Below, one piece after another: positions 15,683 through 24,448 of a DNA stretch of 64,000 bases. The number at the start of each line of letters is the position of its first letter. Position 1 is the first letter of the stretch. Under the pieces are notes generated by a model. The model worked only from the letters and a program-made list of their open reading frames with translations, had not been told where the DNA came from and did not search any database. The position numbers and the translations under genes were made by a program. This DNA is from DASUPK01 sp963843085 (GTDB lineage Bacteria; Actinomycetota; Thermoleophilia; Solirubrobacterales; 70-9), in assembly GCA_963843085.1 (NCBI GenBank), contig CAWJJG010000011.1:124001-188000 (forward strand), given 5' to 3'.

Positions 15683-16329
15683 CGACCGAACAGGCCCATT
15701 TGATCCGGCTCGGGCTGCCTCGACACCAGCGGCTCGGGCTCGGGAAGAGGCTGGGCGAGCAGATCAGGGATCTGCCTGAAGTCCTCGCGGAGCTGCTCGG
15801 CGACCCGGGGGGTCCGCAGTCCGGCGGCCGGATGGAAGAGCGGCAGGAGGAACAGATGGCGCCCGCCGATCATGTGCTCCTGGGGGACGCCGCGGACCTT
15901 GGTGATCCCCGTCGGGTTAGCCGTGAGCAGCTTGGTGGCGAAGTTTCCGAGCGTGCAGATCGCGCGCGGCTGGATCAGCTCGACCTGCTTCTCGAGATAG
16001 GGCCGGCACGAGTCGATCTCCTCCGGCTGCGGGTCGCGGTTGCCCGGCGGGCGGCACTTGAGCACGTTCGCGATGAAGACGTCCTCTCGCTTCAGCCCGA
16101 TGCCCTCGAGCAATTCGGCCAGGAACCCACCGGCCCGCCCGACGAACGGCAGCCCTTGGCGATCCTCCTCGGCGCCGGGCGCCTCGCCTACGAACATCAG
16201 GTCGGCGTCGGCGTTGCCTGAGCCGAAGACGACGCGGTTGCGGGTTGCGGAGAGAGGGCAGAGCTCGCAGATCGATGCCTGGTTGTAGACCTCGACCAGC
16301 GCATGCCGCCGGGACTCCGCGTCGCTCAC
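15679..16329 (-). CDS. Family 4 uracil-DNA glycosylase with Fe-S cluster
   Basis: A 216-residue enzyme that removes uracil from DNA to start base excision repair. Four cysteines at 21, 24, 92 and 108 match the spacing of the [4Fe-4S] site of family 4 UDGs. Motif A is GEAPGAEED (48-56) and motif B is HPAAGLR near the C-terminus. The start is GTG 16329, overlapping the fmdB-type gene as GTGA; the longer frame upstream is antisense-like and lacks the Cys motif. A Pro/Glu-rich tail precedes the stop. The operon is fmdB-udg-tsaE. Confidence 0.94.
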   Translation of the reverse strand: MSDAESRRHALVEVYNQASICELCPLSATRNRVVFGSGNADADLMFVGEAPGAEEDRQGLPFVGRAGGFLAELLEGIGLKREDVFIANVLKCRPPGNRDPQPEEIDSCRPYLEKQVELIQPRAICTLGNFATKLLTANPTGITKVRGVPQEHMIGGRHLFLLPLFHPAAGLRTPRVAEQLREDFRQIPDLLAQPLPEPEPLVSRQPEPDQMGLFGR

Positions 16330-16601
16330 GAGCGCCCTCCGCGCCGCTCGGCCTCCCGCTGCCGTTTGAAGCGCTCCTTGGCGCCGCCGCGGTCGATCCC
16401 GCGCTTGTCCTCGAGGCGCCGCCGTTGGGTCGGAGTCATCTGGCGCTGCAGCGGCGCGTAGGAGGTAGACACCTGGCGCTCGACCTCGGCCGACCCGCAC
16501 TCGGGGCAGGCGACGTCGGAGGCATCGAGGCCGACGTGCGAGCCGACCAGCTCCTCGAAGCGATGACCGCACGACTCACAGGCGAATTCGTAGATCGGCA
16601 C
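16326..16601 (-). CDS. FmdB-type zinc ribbon protein
   Basis: A 91-residue small protein beginning PIYEFACESCGHRFEE, the hallmark of the FmdB/CxxC_CxxC_SSSS regulatory family, with two zinc-ribbon pairs (CESC and CPEC). The rest is a basic Arg/Lys-rich helix. The start at GTG 16601 restores the conserved N-terminus; the frame extends to 16688 without similarity. A TACCAT -10 box lies 8 nt upstream. It is the first gene of the operon with udg and tsaE. The function of this family is poorly defined, possibly nucleic-acid binding. Confidence 0.85.
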   Translation of the reverse strand: MPIYEFACESCGHRFEELVGSHVGLDASDVACPECGSAEVERQVSTSYAPLQRQMTPTQRRRLEDKRGIDRGGAKERFKRQREAERRGGRS

Positions 16602-16609
16602 CGGGGTTG

Positions 16610-16615
16610 ATGGTA
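16610..16615 (-). promoter_or_regulatory. -10 element TACCAT of the fmdB-udg-tsaE operon
   Basis: TAnnnT hexamer ending 8 nt before the GTG at 16601; no Shine-Dalgarno sequence. It also supports GTG 16601 as the real start. Confidence 0.6.
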
Positions 16616-16817
16616 GTTCGGGTCTCCGACCGTCCGGGCCGGGTTCCGGGCCGCAAATTGGGCCGATTCGCAGTGTGGGAAGCGCCACACGAACCGGCTG
16701 GGCGGCCAGGATGCCTCCCTATACTCCGCCTCGGGCCGTGACTCCAACCAGCGCGGACCCGATCCGATCTCACGCACCGACACCTCGTCCATCCAAGAAA
16801 GCCGTCTGGTATCTCCG

Positions 16818-17597
16818 ATGCGGGAACTGGAACGGGATGACCTCCCCTCCGACCTGAGCGCGACCAAGTTGGTCGTCGTTGGCCGTGGCCGCGTCGGCGG
16901 CTCGCTCGCCAGGGCAGCTGAGCTCGCCGGGCTCGAGGTGCGACTGGTGAGCCGCGACGAGCCGATTGACGCTGCCGGAGCCGTGCTGCTCTGCGTCCCG
17001 GACGACGCGATCGCCGAGAGCTGCGCGCGCATTGCGGCCACCACTCCACTGGTCGGCCACGTCAGCGGCGCGAGCACGCTGGATGTACTCGCGTCCGCGC
17101 GCGAGCGTGGCGCGTCAACCTTCTCCCTCCATCCGCTGCAGACCTTCGCCCACGGGGAGACGCCCGTCGAGGGAACGCCCGCCGCGATCGCGGGCTCCGA
17201 CGCCGCCGTCCACGCGTTCGCTCGTTCGCTTGCCGATGCGCTCGGGATGCGCCCCTTCGAGGTCCCCGAGGAGAACCGCGCCGCGTACCACGCGGCCGCG
17301 GCGATCGCGTCGAACCTGCTGGTCGCGTTGGAGGAGTCCGCCGCCGAGCTACTCGAGCGGATTGGCGTGGAGGACGCCAGGGAGCTGCTCGCTCCGCTGG
17401 TCCTGCGCACCGCCGCGAACTGGGCCGAGCGAGGACCGGATGCCCTCACCGGGCCGATCGCCCGCGGCGACCGGGCGACGGTGCAGCGCCACCGCGTCGC
17501 TCTCGCGGCAAGCGCGCCCGAGCTCGTCCGCCTCTACGACGCCCTGACGATGCGTGCAGAGGCGATCACCTGGGAATCCCACGGGGTGTCCTCATGA
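16818..17597 (+). CDS. DUF2520 Rossmann-like oxidoreductase upstream of panC
   Basis: A 259-residue two-domain protein: an N-terminal Rossmann fold with VVVGRGRVGGSLA (about residues 19-31) and a C-terminal all-helical DUF2520 domain, an arrangement like that of ketopantoate and 6-phosphogluconate dehydrogenases. It overlaps panC by 4 nt (ATGA), a pairing conserved in actinobacteria including mycobacteria. No panE is seen here, so a ketopantoate-reductase-like role is possible but unproven. No clear ribosome-binding site precedes the ATG. Confidence 0.85.
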   Translation: MRELERDDLPSDLSATKLVVVGRGRVGGSLARAAELAGLEVRLVSRDEPIDAAGAVLLCVPDDAIAESCARIAATTPLVGHVSGASTLDVLASARERGASTFSLHPLQTFAHGETPVEGTPAAIAGSDAAVHAFARSLADALGMRPFEVPEENRAAYHAAAAIASNLLVALEESAAELLERIGVEDARELLAPLVLRTAANWAERGPDALTGPIARGDRATVQRHRVALAASAPELVRLYDALTMRAEAITWESHGVSS

Positions 17598-18463
17598 AGA
17601 CCCTCCGCACCAGGAGCGAGCTCCGCGACGCACTGGCGGAGCCACGCCGCGAGGGCAAGCGAATCGGGCTCGTTCCGACCATGGGCTACTTCCACGACGG
17701 ACACCTCTCGCTCATGCGCCAGGCCCGGGAGGACTGCGATCTGGTCGTGGTCAGCCTGTTCGTCAACCCGACCCAGTTCGGTCCCTGCGAGGACCTCGAT
17801 GCCTACCCACGTGACGAGGACCGCGACGTTGAGCTCGCTGCCGCCGAGGGCGTCGATCTCATTTGGGTGCCGGACGTCGGCGAGATGTACCCGGAAGGCT
17901 TCGCGACGACGGTCGAGGTCGGCAACGAGCTCACGGGCGTTCTCGAGGGGGATCCGGAGCACCGCGGCCCCTCCCATTTCCGCGGCGTGACCACGGTGGT
18001 CGCCAAGCTCTTCAACTCGGTCCAACCCGATGTCGCCTACTTCGGCCGCAAGGACGCCCAGCAGGCAGTGGTGATCGAGCGGATGACGCGGGATCTCGAC
18101 TTCCCGGTGGAGGTCGCCGTCCTGCCGACCGTCCGCGAGGACAGCGGCCTGGCGCTCAGCTCACGAAACGCCTACCTGACGGCGGAGCAGCGCGAGCAGG
18201 CGACGGCGATCTCTCGCGCCCTGCGTGCCGCCGAACGGGCCGCCCGCGAGGGCGAGACCTCCACCGACGCGCTCGTGGAAGCGGCCCGAAACGAGCTTCG
18301 TAGGGCCGGCATCGAGCCGGAGTACGTGGAGGCGCGCGCGGCGGAGAACCTCTCCGCCGTCCCCGAGCTGAACGGGCGGCCCGTGCTGTTGGCGGTGGCG
18401 GCCCGGGTGGGCAGGGCCCGCCTCATCGACAACGTCTTGATCATTCCGAACAGGGAGGCCTGA
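17594..18463 (+). CDS. panC: Pantothenate synthetase PanC
   Basis: A 289-residue ATP-dependent ligase joining pantoate and beta-alanine. It belongs to the cytidylyltransferase-like superfamily, with PTMGYFHDGH near residue 28, the FVNPTQF pantoate site, YFGRKDAQQ, and the KMSKS-equivalent loop around DSGLALSSRN. It is coupled to DUF2520 upstream (ATGA) and to panD downstream (TGATG, one shared base). Together with PanD and PanB it completes most of the route to pantothenate. Confidence 0.97.
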   Translation: MKTLRTRSELRDALAEPRREGKRIGLVPTMGYFHDGHLSLMRQAREDCDLVVVSLFVNPTQFGPCEDLDAYPRDEDRDVELAAAEGVDLIWVPDVGEMYPEGFATTVEVGNELTGVLEGDPEHRGPSHFRGVTTVVAKLFNSVQPDVAYFGRKDAQQAVVIERMTRDLDFPVEVAVLPTVREDSGLALSSRNAYLTAEQREQATAISRALRAAERAAREGETSTDALVEAARNELRRAGIEPEYVEARAAENLSAVPELNGRPVLLAVAARVGRARLIDNVLIIPNREA

Positions 18464-18873
18464 TGCAACGTCAGATGCTGAAGTCCAAGATCCATCGAGC
18501 GACGATCACGGGCTGTGACGTCGACTACATCGGAAGCATCACCCTCGATCCGGTCCTGATGCGCCAGGCGGATCTGCTGGTCAACGAGCAGGTGCACGTC
18601 TGGGACATCGACAACGGCGCCCGCTTCGTCACCTACGCGATCGAGGGCGAGGAGGGCTCCGGCACCGTCCAGGTGAACGGGGCCGCCGCTCGGCTCGTCC
18701 GCAACGGGGACAAGGTGATCGTCGCCAGCTTCGGCGCCTTCGACGAGACGGACCTGGAGCGCTACTCGCCCGTAGTGGTCCACGTCGACGACGACAACGA
18801 GGTGACCGCGGTCGACAGCGATCCGTCCGTCCTGCTCGGCCATGAGAATCCGGACCAGGGAGCGCTGCTGTGA
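18463..18873 (+). CDS. panD: Aspartate 1-decarboxylase PanD (pro-enzyme)
   Basis: A 136-residue pyruvoyl-dependent enzyme making beta-alanine from aspartate. The self-cleavage site Gly24-Ser25 lies in DYIGSITLD at the canonical position; cleavage turns Ser25 into the pyruvoyl group. Lys9, Tyr22 and the NGAAARL segment also fit the family. Its start shares a base with the panC stop, and its stop overlaps panB (GTGA). Confidence 0.97.
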   Translation: MQRQMLKSKIHRATITGCDVDYIGSITLDPVLMRQADLLVNEQVHVWDIDNGARFVTYAIEGEEGSGTVQVNGAAARLVRNGDKVIVASFGAFDETDLERYSPVVVHVDDDNEVTAVDSDPSVLLGHENPDQGALL

Positions 18874-19793
18874 GCACCCAGCCACCCAACAAGCCCTCCG
18901 GGTCGGATCGACCGAAGATGACGCTGCCGCGCCTCGCCGAGATGAAGAAGGCGGGCGAGCCGATCGTGATGGTCACGGCCTACGACTATCCCTCGGCTCA
19001 GATCGTCGACGAGGCGGGCGTCGACATCGTCCTCGTCGGCGACACGGCCGCGATGGTCGTGCTCGGTCACGACGCGACCACTCCCGTCGGCATGGACGAG
19101 ATGCTGATGATGACCAGGGCCGTCCGCCGTGGGTTCGACCGGCCCGTGCTGATCGGCGACATGCCGTTCGGCTCCTACGAGAAGTCGAACGAGGAGGCGA
19201 TCGAGAACGCTCAGCGCTTCGTGAAGGAGGCGCAGGTGGACGGCGTCAAGCTGGAGCGCGGCGGGGCCTCCGTGGACCGCGCGCGGGCGATCGTCCGCTC
19301 CGGGATCCCGGTGATGGGTCACGTCGGGCTCACGCCGCAGACCGCGACCGCGCTCGGCGGCTTCAAGGCGCAGGGCCGGACGGCAGAGGCGGCCGCGAAG
19401 CTCTTCGAGGAAGCTCTCGCCCTCCAGTCCGTGGGCTGCTTCGCAATCGTCTTCGAGGCGATCCCCTCGGCCGTCACCGAGGCGCTCATGCCGAAGCTGG
19501 AGATCCCGGCGATCGGGATCGGCGCCGGGCCGTCTACGGACGGCCAGGTGCTCGTCCTGCACGACCTGCTCGGCGTCTACGACGGACGCCAGCCGAAGTT
19601 CGTGAAGCGCTTCGCCGAGGTCCGGCGGGAATCGCTGAAGGGCGTGCGCGCCTACACCGAGGAGGTCCGCGCCCGGACCTTCCCGGACGAGGAGCAGCAC
19701 ACCTACTCGATTCCGCAGGAGGAGCTGGAGGAGTTCGCGCGCTACCTGGAGCAGGAGGCGCTGGTGGGAACCGACACTCCCTGGGACTGGTAG
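18870..19793 (+). CDS. panB: Ketopantoate hydroxymethyltransferase PanB
   Basis: A 307-residue TIM-barrel enzyme that makes ketopantoate from 2-oxoisovalerate and methylene-tetrahydrofolate. Motifs: VTAYDYPSA, the metal-binding VLVGDTAAMV, IGDMPFGSY, VMGHVGLTPQ, and catalytic Glu in IVFEAIP. An extra Pro/Ser-rich N-terminus of about 16 residues precedes the core. GTG start overlapping panD by 4 nt. Last gene of the pan operon; the next gene converges 15 bp away. Confidence 0.97.
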   Translation: MSTQPPNKPSGSDRPKMTLPRLAEMKKAGEPIVMVTAYDYPSAQIVDEAGVDIVLVGDTAAMVVLGHDATTPVGMDEMLMMTRAVRRGFDRPVLIGDMPFGSYEKSNEEAIENAQRFVKEAQVDGVKLERGGASVDRARAIVRSGIPVMGHVGLTPQTATALGGFKAQGRTAEAAAKLFEEALALQSVGCFAIVFEAIPSAVTEALMPKLEIPAIGIGAGPSTDGQVLVLHDLLGVYDGRQPKFVKRFAEVRRESLKGVRAYTEEVRARTFPDEEQHTYSIPQEELEEFARYLEQEALVGTDTPWDW

Positions 19794-19808
19794 GACCAGT
19801 GGGCCCGG

Positions 19809-21389
19809 TTACGGGCGCGAGGTCGGGTGAGGAACCGTTGAGGCGTCCGGAAACTCCTGTGCCGTCTGCCTGCGCAGGATCTCGACGCCCACCACGGCCA
19901 GCCCGGCGAGGATGAGGATCGCGAGGATCTGCCCGAAGTTGTTGATCGTGGGAAGCAATGTCAGCCAGAGCAGGAAGACGAGGGCGAGAACCGCGTAGAC
20001 GACGGCTGGCCTGTCACGCAGGTAGGGCGCGAGGAACCGCCGGACGGCGACCTCGTAGCGGCCGGGTCCCGCGATCATGCCCCCGGCGATGAACGCCAGC
20101 CCGATCACGAGCACGAACAGCGCCCGCTCGCGGATCCCGCCGGAAACGATGTTCCAGATCGCGGCGATTGCGGGCTTGACCGCGTCGGAGCTCGCCGCCG
20201 AGTCGACGACGGCGTTGCCGATCAGGCGCCTCGCGAGCAGGGTGAGAAGCGTGGCCGCCAGAATCCCGCCCCCGACTGCGATCAGCGTCTCGCGTCGCCA
20301 TCCCTTCGCCAGGTAGATGGCGCCCAGGTAGAGGAGGAGCGCCAGCAGCGGCAGCACGAACCCGAGGCTGCGCAGCGCGCTCATCAGGTCCTGAAGGCCG
20401 CCCAGCTCGCTGGACTTCATCAGGACGAGCTCGCCGGGGTGCTGGACGGCCTGCCGGTTGAGCAGGGTGGTGATGCGAGTCTGCAGTGAGGCGAGCGCCG
20501 GGTCGAGCTTGACGACATTCGCCTGGCTCGGATCCTTGAGCACGGCCGCGGCCTGAGCCTGCAGTCCGGTCAACCGCGTGTTGAGCTGCGTCAGCCTGCC
20601 CTGCAGTTGCGAGAGCCGGCTCTTCAGCTGGGCCGGAACCTGGGACTGAGCGCTCTCGATCTTGACTAGGAGGCTGGAGACGGTCGCCTGGAGCGCGGCG
20701 GCATCCGATTGGAGGGTCTGGAGGCTCTGCTGCGCCTGCGGGGGAAGTGTCCCTCCCTCCAGCTGGGCGAGCGTCGATCGCGTTGACGCAATGTGCGTCT
20801 GAGCTGTGGTGAGACGCTGCTTCAGCTCCGTCGAGTACTGCTGGATGAGACCCTGGATCTTGGAGATCGTCGCGGGGTCCACCCCGACGCGGCTGGCGAG
20901 GTCGGCGACGACGCTTCCGTATTCGAAGGTGACGTTCCCGCCCTGATCCGAAACGAACTTGTCCTTGTTGTCGACGAGGTCGATGAACTGCTGCTGTGCC
21001 CGGCCGACCGCGTTGGAGACGAGAGACTGCACCTGAGGCGATGCCAGTGCCCTCTCAGCCACGTTCGTGGCGAGCTGTCTCGTGGCCGCGGCGATGGGAG
21101 CGGCAAACGGCTGCGCCGGAGGTGGCAGCCGCTGCTCGAGCTGGGCCTGAACGTCGATGTCGGCATAGAGCTGGTCGACGGCGAAGATGCTGAGCTGCTC
21201 CTGCACGTCCTTGTTCTTGAGGATCTCCTCGGTCTGGCTGGACAACTGGTCGCTGGTCAGAACCTGGGTCTGGACCCAGTTCGCGATCATCGAGACGAGC
21301 AGGACCAGCGACGCGAACACGACGAGAGCCCAGACGAGAGCGCGGTGAGGGTGCCTTCCCTGAAGCTCCTTGGTGGGGGCGTCGTTCAC
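19809..21389 (-). CDS. Large membrane protein with extracytoplasmic coiled-coil region
   Basis: A 526-residue protein of unknown function. A first membrane helix (about residues 18-38) is followed by an external region of roughly 290 residues. Its first part resembles the stalk of other actinobacterial membrane proteins (WVQTQVLTSDQL), and its later part (about 180-300) is Gln/Leu-rich heptads likely to form a coiled coil. About five helices follow from residue 335. The start is GTG 21389. A role in envelope organisation or sensing is only a guess. Confidence 0.8.
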   Translation of the reverse strand: MNDAPTKELQGRHPHRALVWALVVFASLVLLVSMIANWVQTQVLTSDQLSSQTEEILKNKDVQEQLSIFAVDQLYADIDVQAQLEQRLPPPAQPFAAPIAAATRQLATNVAERALASPQVQSLVSNAVGRAQQQFIDLVDNKDKFVSDQGGNVTFEYGSVVADLASRVGVDPATISKIQGLIQQYSTELKQRLTTAQTHIASTRSTLAQLEGGTLPPQAQQSLQTLQSDAAALQATVSSLLVKIESAQSQVPAQLKSRLSQLQGRLTQLNTRLTGLQAQAAAVLKDPSQANVVKLDPALASLQTRITTLLNRQAVQHPGELVLMKSSELGGLQDLMSALRSLGFVLPLLALLLYLGAIYLAKGWRRETLIAVGGGILAATLLTLLARRLIGNAVVDSAASSDAVKPAIAAIWNIVSGGIRERALFVLVIGLAFIAGGMIAGPGRYEVAVRRFLAPYLRDRPAVVYAVLALVFLLWLTLLPTINNFGQILAILILAGLAVVGVEILRRQTAQEFPDASTVPHPTSRP

Positions 21390-21471
21390 TGGCCTGGTCC
21401 CGGCATCGCGGGCGATTCTCTCAGGCGTCCAGGCTCACGCATCGCCCGAAAGGGGTGATATCGGCGTCCGC

Positions 21472-21477
21472 TAGCGT
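21472..21477 (+). promoter_or_regulatory. -10 element TAGCGT of the YjbQ gene
   Basis: TAnnnT hexamer 7 nt before the ATG at 21485, no Shine-Dalgarno sequence. It favours ATG 21485 over the ATG 30 nt upstream. Confidence 0.6.
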
Positions 21478-21484
21478 GCGCGGC

Positions 21485-21901
21485 ATGACGGTGCACGCCG
21501 GAGAGTTGAGTTTCTCGACCCGCGGCGATGCCGACGTGCTCGACATCACCGCTGACGTGCAGGGGGTGATCGCCGATGGGCCGCTGACCGACGGGCTCGT
21601 CACCGCATTCGTGCGCGGATCGACCGCCGCGATCACCACGATCGAGTTCGAGCCGGGCGGGGTCGCGGACCTGCGAGCGCTGCTCGACCGGCTGATCCCG
21701 GCCGAGGGCGACTACGAGCACAACCGGCTCAACCACGACACCAACTCGCACGCCCATCAGCGCGCCTCGCTGATCGGCGCCTCCGAGCAGGTCCCGGTGG
21801 TCGGCGGCCGACTCGCTCTCGGTACCTGGCAGCAACTGGTCCTGATCGACTTCGACGACCGCCCACGGGACCGGACCGTCGTGGTGCAGGTCGTCTCCTA
21901 G
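21485..21901 (+). CDS. YjbQ/UPF0047 family protein
   Basis: A 138-residue member of the UPF0047 (YjbQ) family, small trimeric beta-sheet proteins; some rescue thiamine-phosphate synthase mutants, hence the label secondary thiamine-phosphate synthase. Family features seen are GLVTAFVRGSTAAITTIE, the YEHNRLNHDTNSHAHQRASL segment with conserved histidines, and LGTWQQLVLIDFDDRPRDR. The start is ATG 21485, matched to the -10 box; an upstream ATG adds ten unrelated residues. It converges on the DUF389 gene with 4 nt overlap. Confidence 0.9.
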   Translation: MTVHAGELSFSTRGDADVLDITADVQGVIADGPLTDGLVTAFVRGSTAAITTIEFEPGGVADLRALLDRLIPAEGDYEHNRLNHDTNSHAHQRASLIGASEQVPVVGGRLALGTWQQLVLIDFDDRPRDRTVVVQVVS

Positions 21902-22803
21902 ACGCTGGCCGCCGCGGTCCTGCCGATCAGCCAGCGCTGGACCAGCAGCGTCGAGCTGGCGGACACGAGCAGAACGCTGACGTTCACTCCGAGCACGCCC
22001 GCCGCCCCCCAGGAGACGCTGGCGTCGCCCAGCCCCAGCGTCACCCCGAAGAGCGCCGACGCCGGAATCGTCGTCACCGAGATAGCCACTCCCACGGCAG
22101 CCTGAGCGCGGGTCTCGAACGAGAGCATCGCGGCAACTCCAGCGGCAGCCGCCACCAGCACGGTCGAGTAGTCGATGTGGTTGAGACCGTGCAGCGCCGT
22201 GTCGTGCACCTGGAAGTCGCCGCTGAGGATCCCGGTTGCCTGCAAGGACCAAGCGACCAGCGCCGCCACCCCCCAGGTGAGCACGATGCCGAGGATCAGC
22301 GTCATCATCGCCCGAGCCGCGATACGCATCCTGCGAACAACGAATCCGACGCAGGCCGCACAGATCGGAAGAATGTCGGGGCTCACCGCCATAGCGCCAA
22401 CTATCAGGATCGGGTTATCCGTCAACACCCCGATCGCGCCAAGAACACCGGCGACGGACATCAGCGCCAGGTAGCGGCCCAGCAGCCGCGAGTGGGCTCG
22501 TGCCTCCGCCATCACTTCGATCCAGGCGAAACCCTCATCTCGGGCGAGCCCGCCGTGTCGCGGATGCGGTGCAACGACGTCCTGGCGGGTGAGCAGGTAG
22601 TCGGCGTCGTCGATCTCCCATTCGCGGATCAGCTGCACGACACGGTCCGCAACCGAGGGCAGCACATCGGCGGCGAGGACGACCCCCGAATCGGCGCGCT
22701 CGGGAGTCAGGGCGACGATGCGGTGAACCCCACCTGTCCCCTCGAGCGCTTCGGTCACCTCGACGGCCCGGCGCTCCTCGATCGCGAGTCGGAGTCTGAG
22801 CAC
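21898..22803 (-). CDS. DUF389 membrane protein
   Basis: A 301-residue protein. Residues 1-100 are soluble with an ACT-like alpha/beta pattern, and from about 105 there are around six membrane helices containing GAMAVSPDILPI, the signature region of DUF389. The family is widespread and its function is not established. GTG start at 22803 with a TAGACT -10 box 6 nt upstream. Confidence 0.88.
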   Translation of the reverse strand: MLRLRLAIEERRAVEVTEALEGTGGVHRIVALTPERADSGVVLAADVLPSVADRVVQLIREWEIDDADYLLTRQDVVAPHPRHGGLARDEGFAWIEVMAEARAHSRLLGRYLALMSVAGVLGAIGVLTDNPILIVGAMAVSPDILPICAACVGFVVRRMRIAARAMMTLILGIVLTWGVAALVAWSLQATGILSGDFQVHDTALHGLNHIDYSTVLVAAAAGVAAMLSFETRAQAAVGVAISVTTIPASALFGVTLGLGDASVSWGAAGVLGVNVSVLLVSASSTLLVQRWLIGRTAAASV

Positions 22804-22809
22804 GGGCCG

Positions 22810-22815
22810 AGTCTA
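22810..22815 (-). promoter_or_regulatory. -10 element TAGACT of the DUF389 gene
   Basis: TAnnnT hexamer 6 nt before GTG 22803, no Shine-Dalgarno sequence. Confidence 0.5.
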
Positions 22816-22832
22816 GGAACGGCTCGGGACAG

Positions 22833-23423
22833 CTATTCGGACCTGAACTCGATCTCCCGGATCACCTTCGCCGGAGCACCCGCTGCGATCACCCCCGCCG
22901 GCAGGTCCCTGGTGACGACCGAGTTCGCCCCGATCACGCAGCGCTCGCCGATCTCGACGCCACCGGTTACCACGCAGCCGACGCCGAACCAGCAGTTCGA
23001 CCCGATCCGCACAGGCCCCTGGGGCTCGAAGCCCTGCCAGGTGATCGGCTTGGTGGGGTCGTCATAGCGATGGTGCGAGTCGCCAACGAAGCAGTTGTTG
23101 GCGAACATGACGTGGTCGCCGATCTCGATCAGCTCGAGCGCAGCGAGCATCGTGTTCTTGTTCAGGAAGCAGCCTTCTCCGATGCTGATCCGCGCATCGC
23201 CGCTGAGCGTCAGCCAGCAGCCCGGCTCGAGCAGGGTCCCCTCACCGACCCGGAGATGCCCGGAATCGAGTGCCTCGAGCACCTCCCCCTCCACCGGATG
23301 GCGGATGAAGAAGCCCCCCTCGGCCGCATGCCGGTTGATCCGCCGGCGACGGGAACGGCGGCCGTTGCGCTCGTACCAGCGCTGCTTGACGCGCCAGGTG
23401 CGCCATTGCTGCCAGGAGGCCAC
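22833..23423 (-). CDS. Left-handed beta-helix acyltransferase
   Basis: A 196-residue acyltransferase of the hexapeptide-repeat family. After a basic N-terminal segment (RRSRRRRINRH), residues about 60-190 carry repeats such as ISIGEGCFLNKNT and VEIGERCVIGANSVVTRDL, ending in IAAGAPAKVIREI, typical of sugar or serine O-acetyltransferases. The start is taken as GTG 23423; the frame is open to 23828, but that part lies over the ROK kinase gene. The acceptor is unknown. Confidence 0.85.
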   Translation of the reverse strand: MASWQQWRTWRVKQRWYERNGRRSRRRRINRHAAEGGFFIRHPVEGEVLEALDSGHLRVGEGTLLEPGCWLTLSGDARISIGEGCFLNKNTMLAALELIEIGDHVMFANNCFVGDSHHRYDDPTKPITWQGFEPQGPVRIGSNCWFGVGCVVTGGVEIGERCVIGANSVVTRDLPAGVIAAGAPAKVIREIEFRSE

Positions 23424-23459
23424 GGCTGGAGCTTCGCAAAAGAGGCGGTTGCCGCCGGA

Positions 23460-23465
23460 TATGGT
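23460..23465 (+). promoter_or_regulatory. -10 element TATGGT of the ROK kinase gene
   Basis: TATGGT ends 7 nt before GTG 23473. The only other nearby start, ATG 23461, lies inside this box, so the box argues for the GTG. Confidence 0.55.
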
Positions 23466-23472
23466 CTGCGCC

Positions 23473-24447
23473 GTGAGCCCCGACTCGAAACAGGCCACGC
23501 GCGGCGGGATCGACCTGGGCGGAACCAAGATCCAGACCATCGTCGTCGACGGGGACAACAAGGTCCTGGGCCAGTCGCGCCGGCCGACCCCCGCCACCGG
23601 CGGCCCGGAGGACGTCGCGCGTGAGGTGGCCGCAGCGATGCGAGAGGCGGCGGCGCAGGCAGGGCTCGGCACGCGTGACCTCGCCGGGATCGGCATGGGC
23701 TCACCCGGAGACGCGGATGAGGAGACGGGGGTCGTCTCCGACGCCCGCAACCTGCCGGGCTGGACCGGGGCCTTCCCGCTCGGCGACACCCTGAAGAAGG
23801 ACCTCGGGGTGCCGGTCCGGATCGGCAACGACGTCTCGGTCGCCGTTCAGGGCGAGTTCGAGCTCGGCGCCGGCAAGCCGTTCAAGACGATCCTCGGTGT
23901 CTGGTGGGGAACCGGCGTGGGCGGCGGCCTGATCCTCGACGGCAAGCAATGGCTCGGCCGCGGGGCGGCCGGCGAGATCGGACACGTCGTCGTCAAGCGC
24001 GGCGGCGCCCGCTGCACCTGCGGCCGCAAGGGCTGCATGGAGGCCTACGCGGGACGGATGGCGATGGAGATCGAGGCGCGCAAGCGCGTCAAGAAGGGCG
24101 CGAAGACAGACCTCTTCAAGATCATGGAGGAGCACAACCGGGACCGGCTGACCAGCGGGATCTGGGAGCGCGCGCTCAAGCACGGTGACGATCTCGCCAC
24201 CACGCTGGTCGACAGAGCGGTGAGGGCACTCGGCGTCGGGATCGCCTCATCGGTCAATCTGATCGACCCGGAGGCCGTGATCATCGGCGGAGGCCTCGGC
24301 GAGCGGCTCGGGAACAAGTACGTGCACCGGATTGCGCAGCGCATGCACCCCCATCTGTTCGTCGACGATCGCCCGCCGGAGATGCGCCTCGCCTCGCTCG
24401 GCGACCTGGGCGGGGCGATCGGCGCAGCTCTCCTGGTCGACGGCTAG
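23473..24447 (+). CDS. ROK-family sugar kinase (glucokinase-like)
   Basis: A 324-residue kinase, most likely glucose or N-acetyl-sugar specific. The ATP phosphate loop is GGIDLGGTKIQT, the sugar-binding region GNDVSVAVQGEFELG includes the catalytic Asp, and the ROK zinc site is the CTCGRKGCMEAY segment after a conserved His (EIGHVVV). The start is set at GTG 23473 from the -10 position; ATG 23461 adds four residues. It is monocistronic and converges on the HdeD-like gene with 1 bp between them. Confidence 0.93.
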   Translation: MSPDSKQATRGGIDLGGTKIQTIVVDGDNKVLGQSRRPTPATGGPEDVAREVAAAMREAAAQAGLGTRDLAGIGMGSPGDADEETGVVSDARNLPGWTGAFPLGDTLKKDLGVPVRIGNDVSVAVQGEFELGAGKPFKTILGVWWGTGVGGGLILDGKQWLGRGAAGEIGHVVVKRGGARCTCGRKGCMEAYAGRMAMEIEARKRVKKGAKTDLFKIMEEHNRDRLTSGIWERALKHGDDLATTLVDRAVRALGVGIASSVNLIDPEAVIIGGGLGERLGNKYVHRIAQRMHPHLFVDDRPPEMRLASLGDLGGAIGAALLVDG

Positions 24448-24448
24448 C

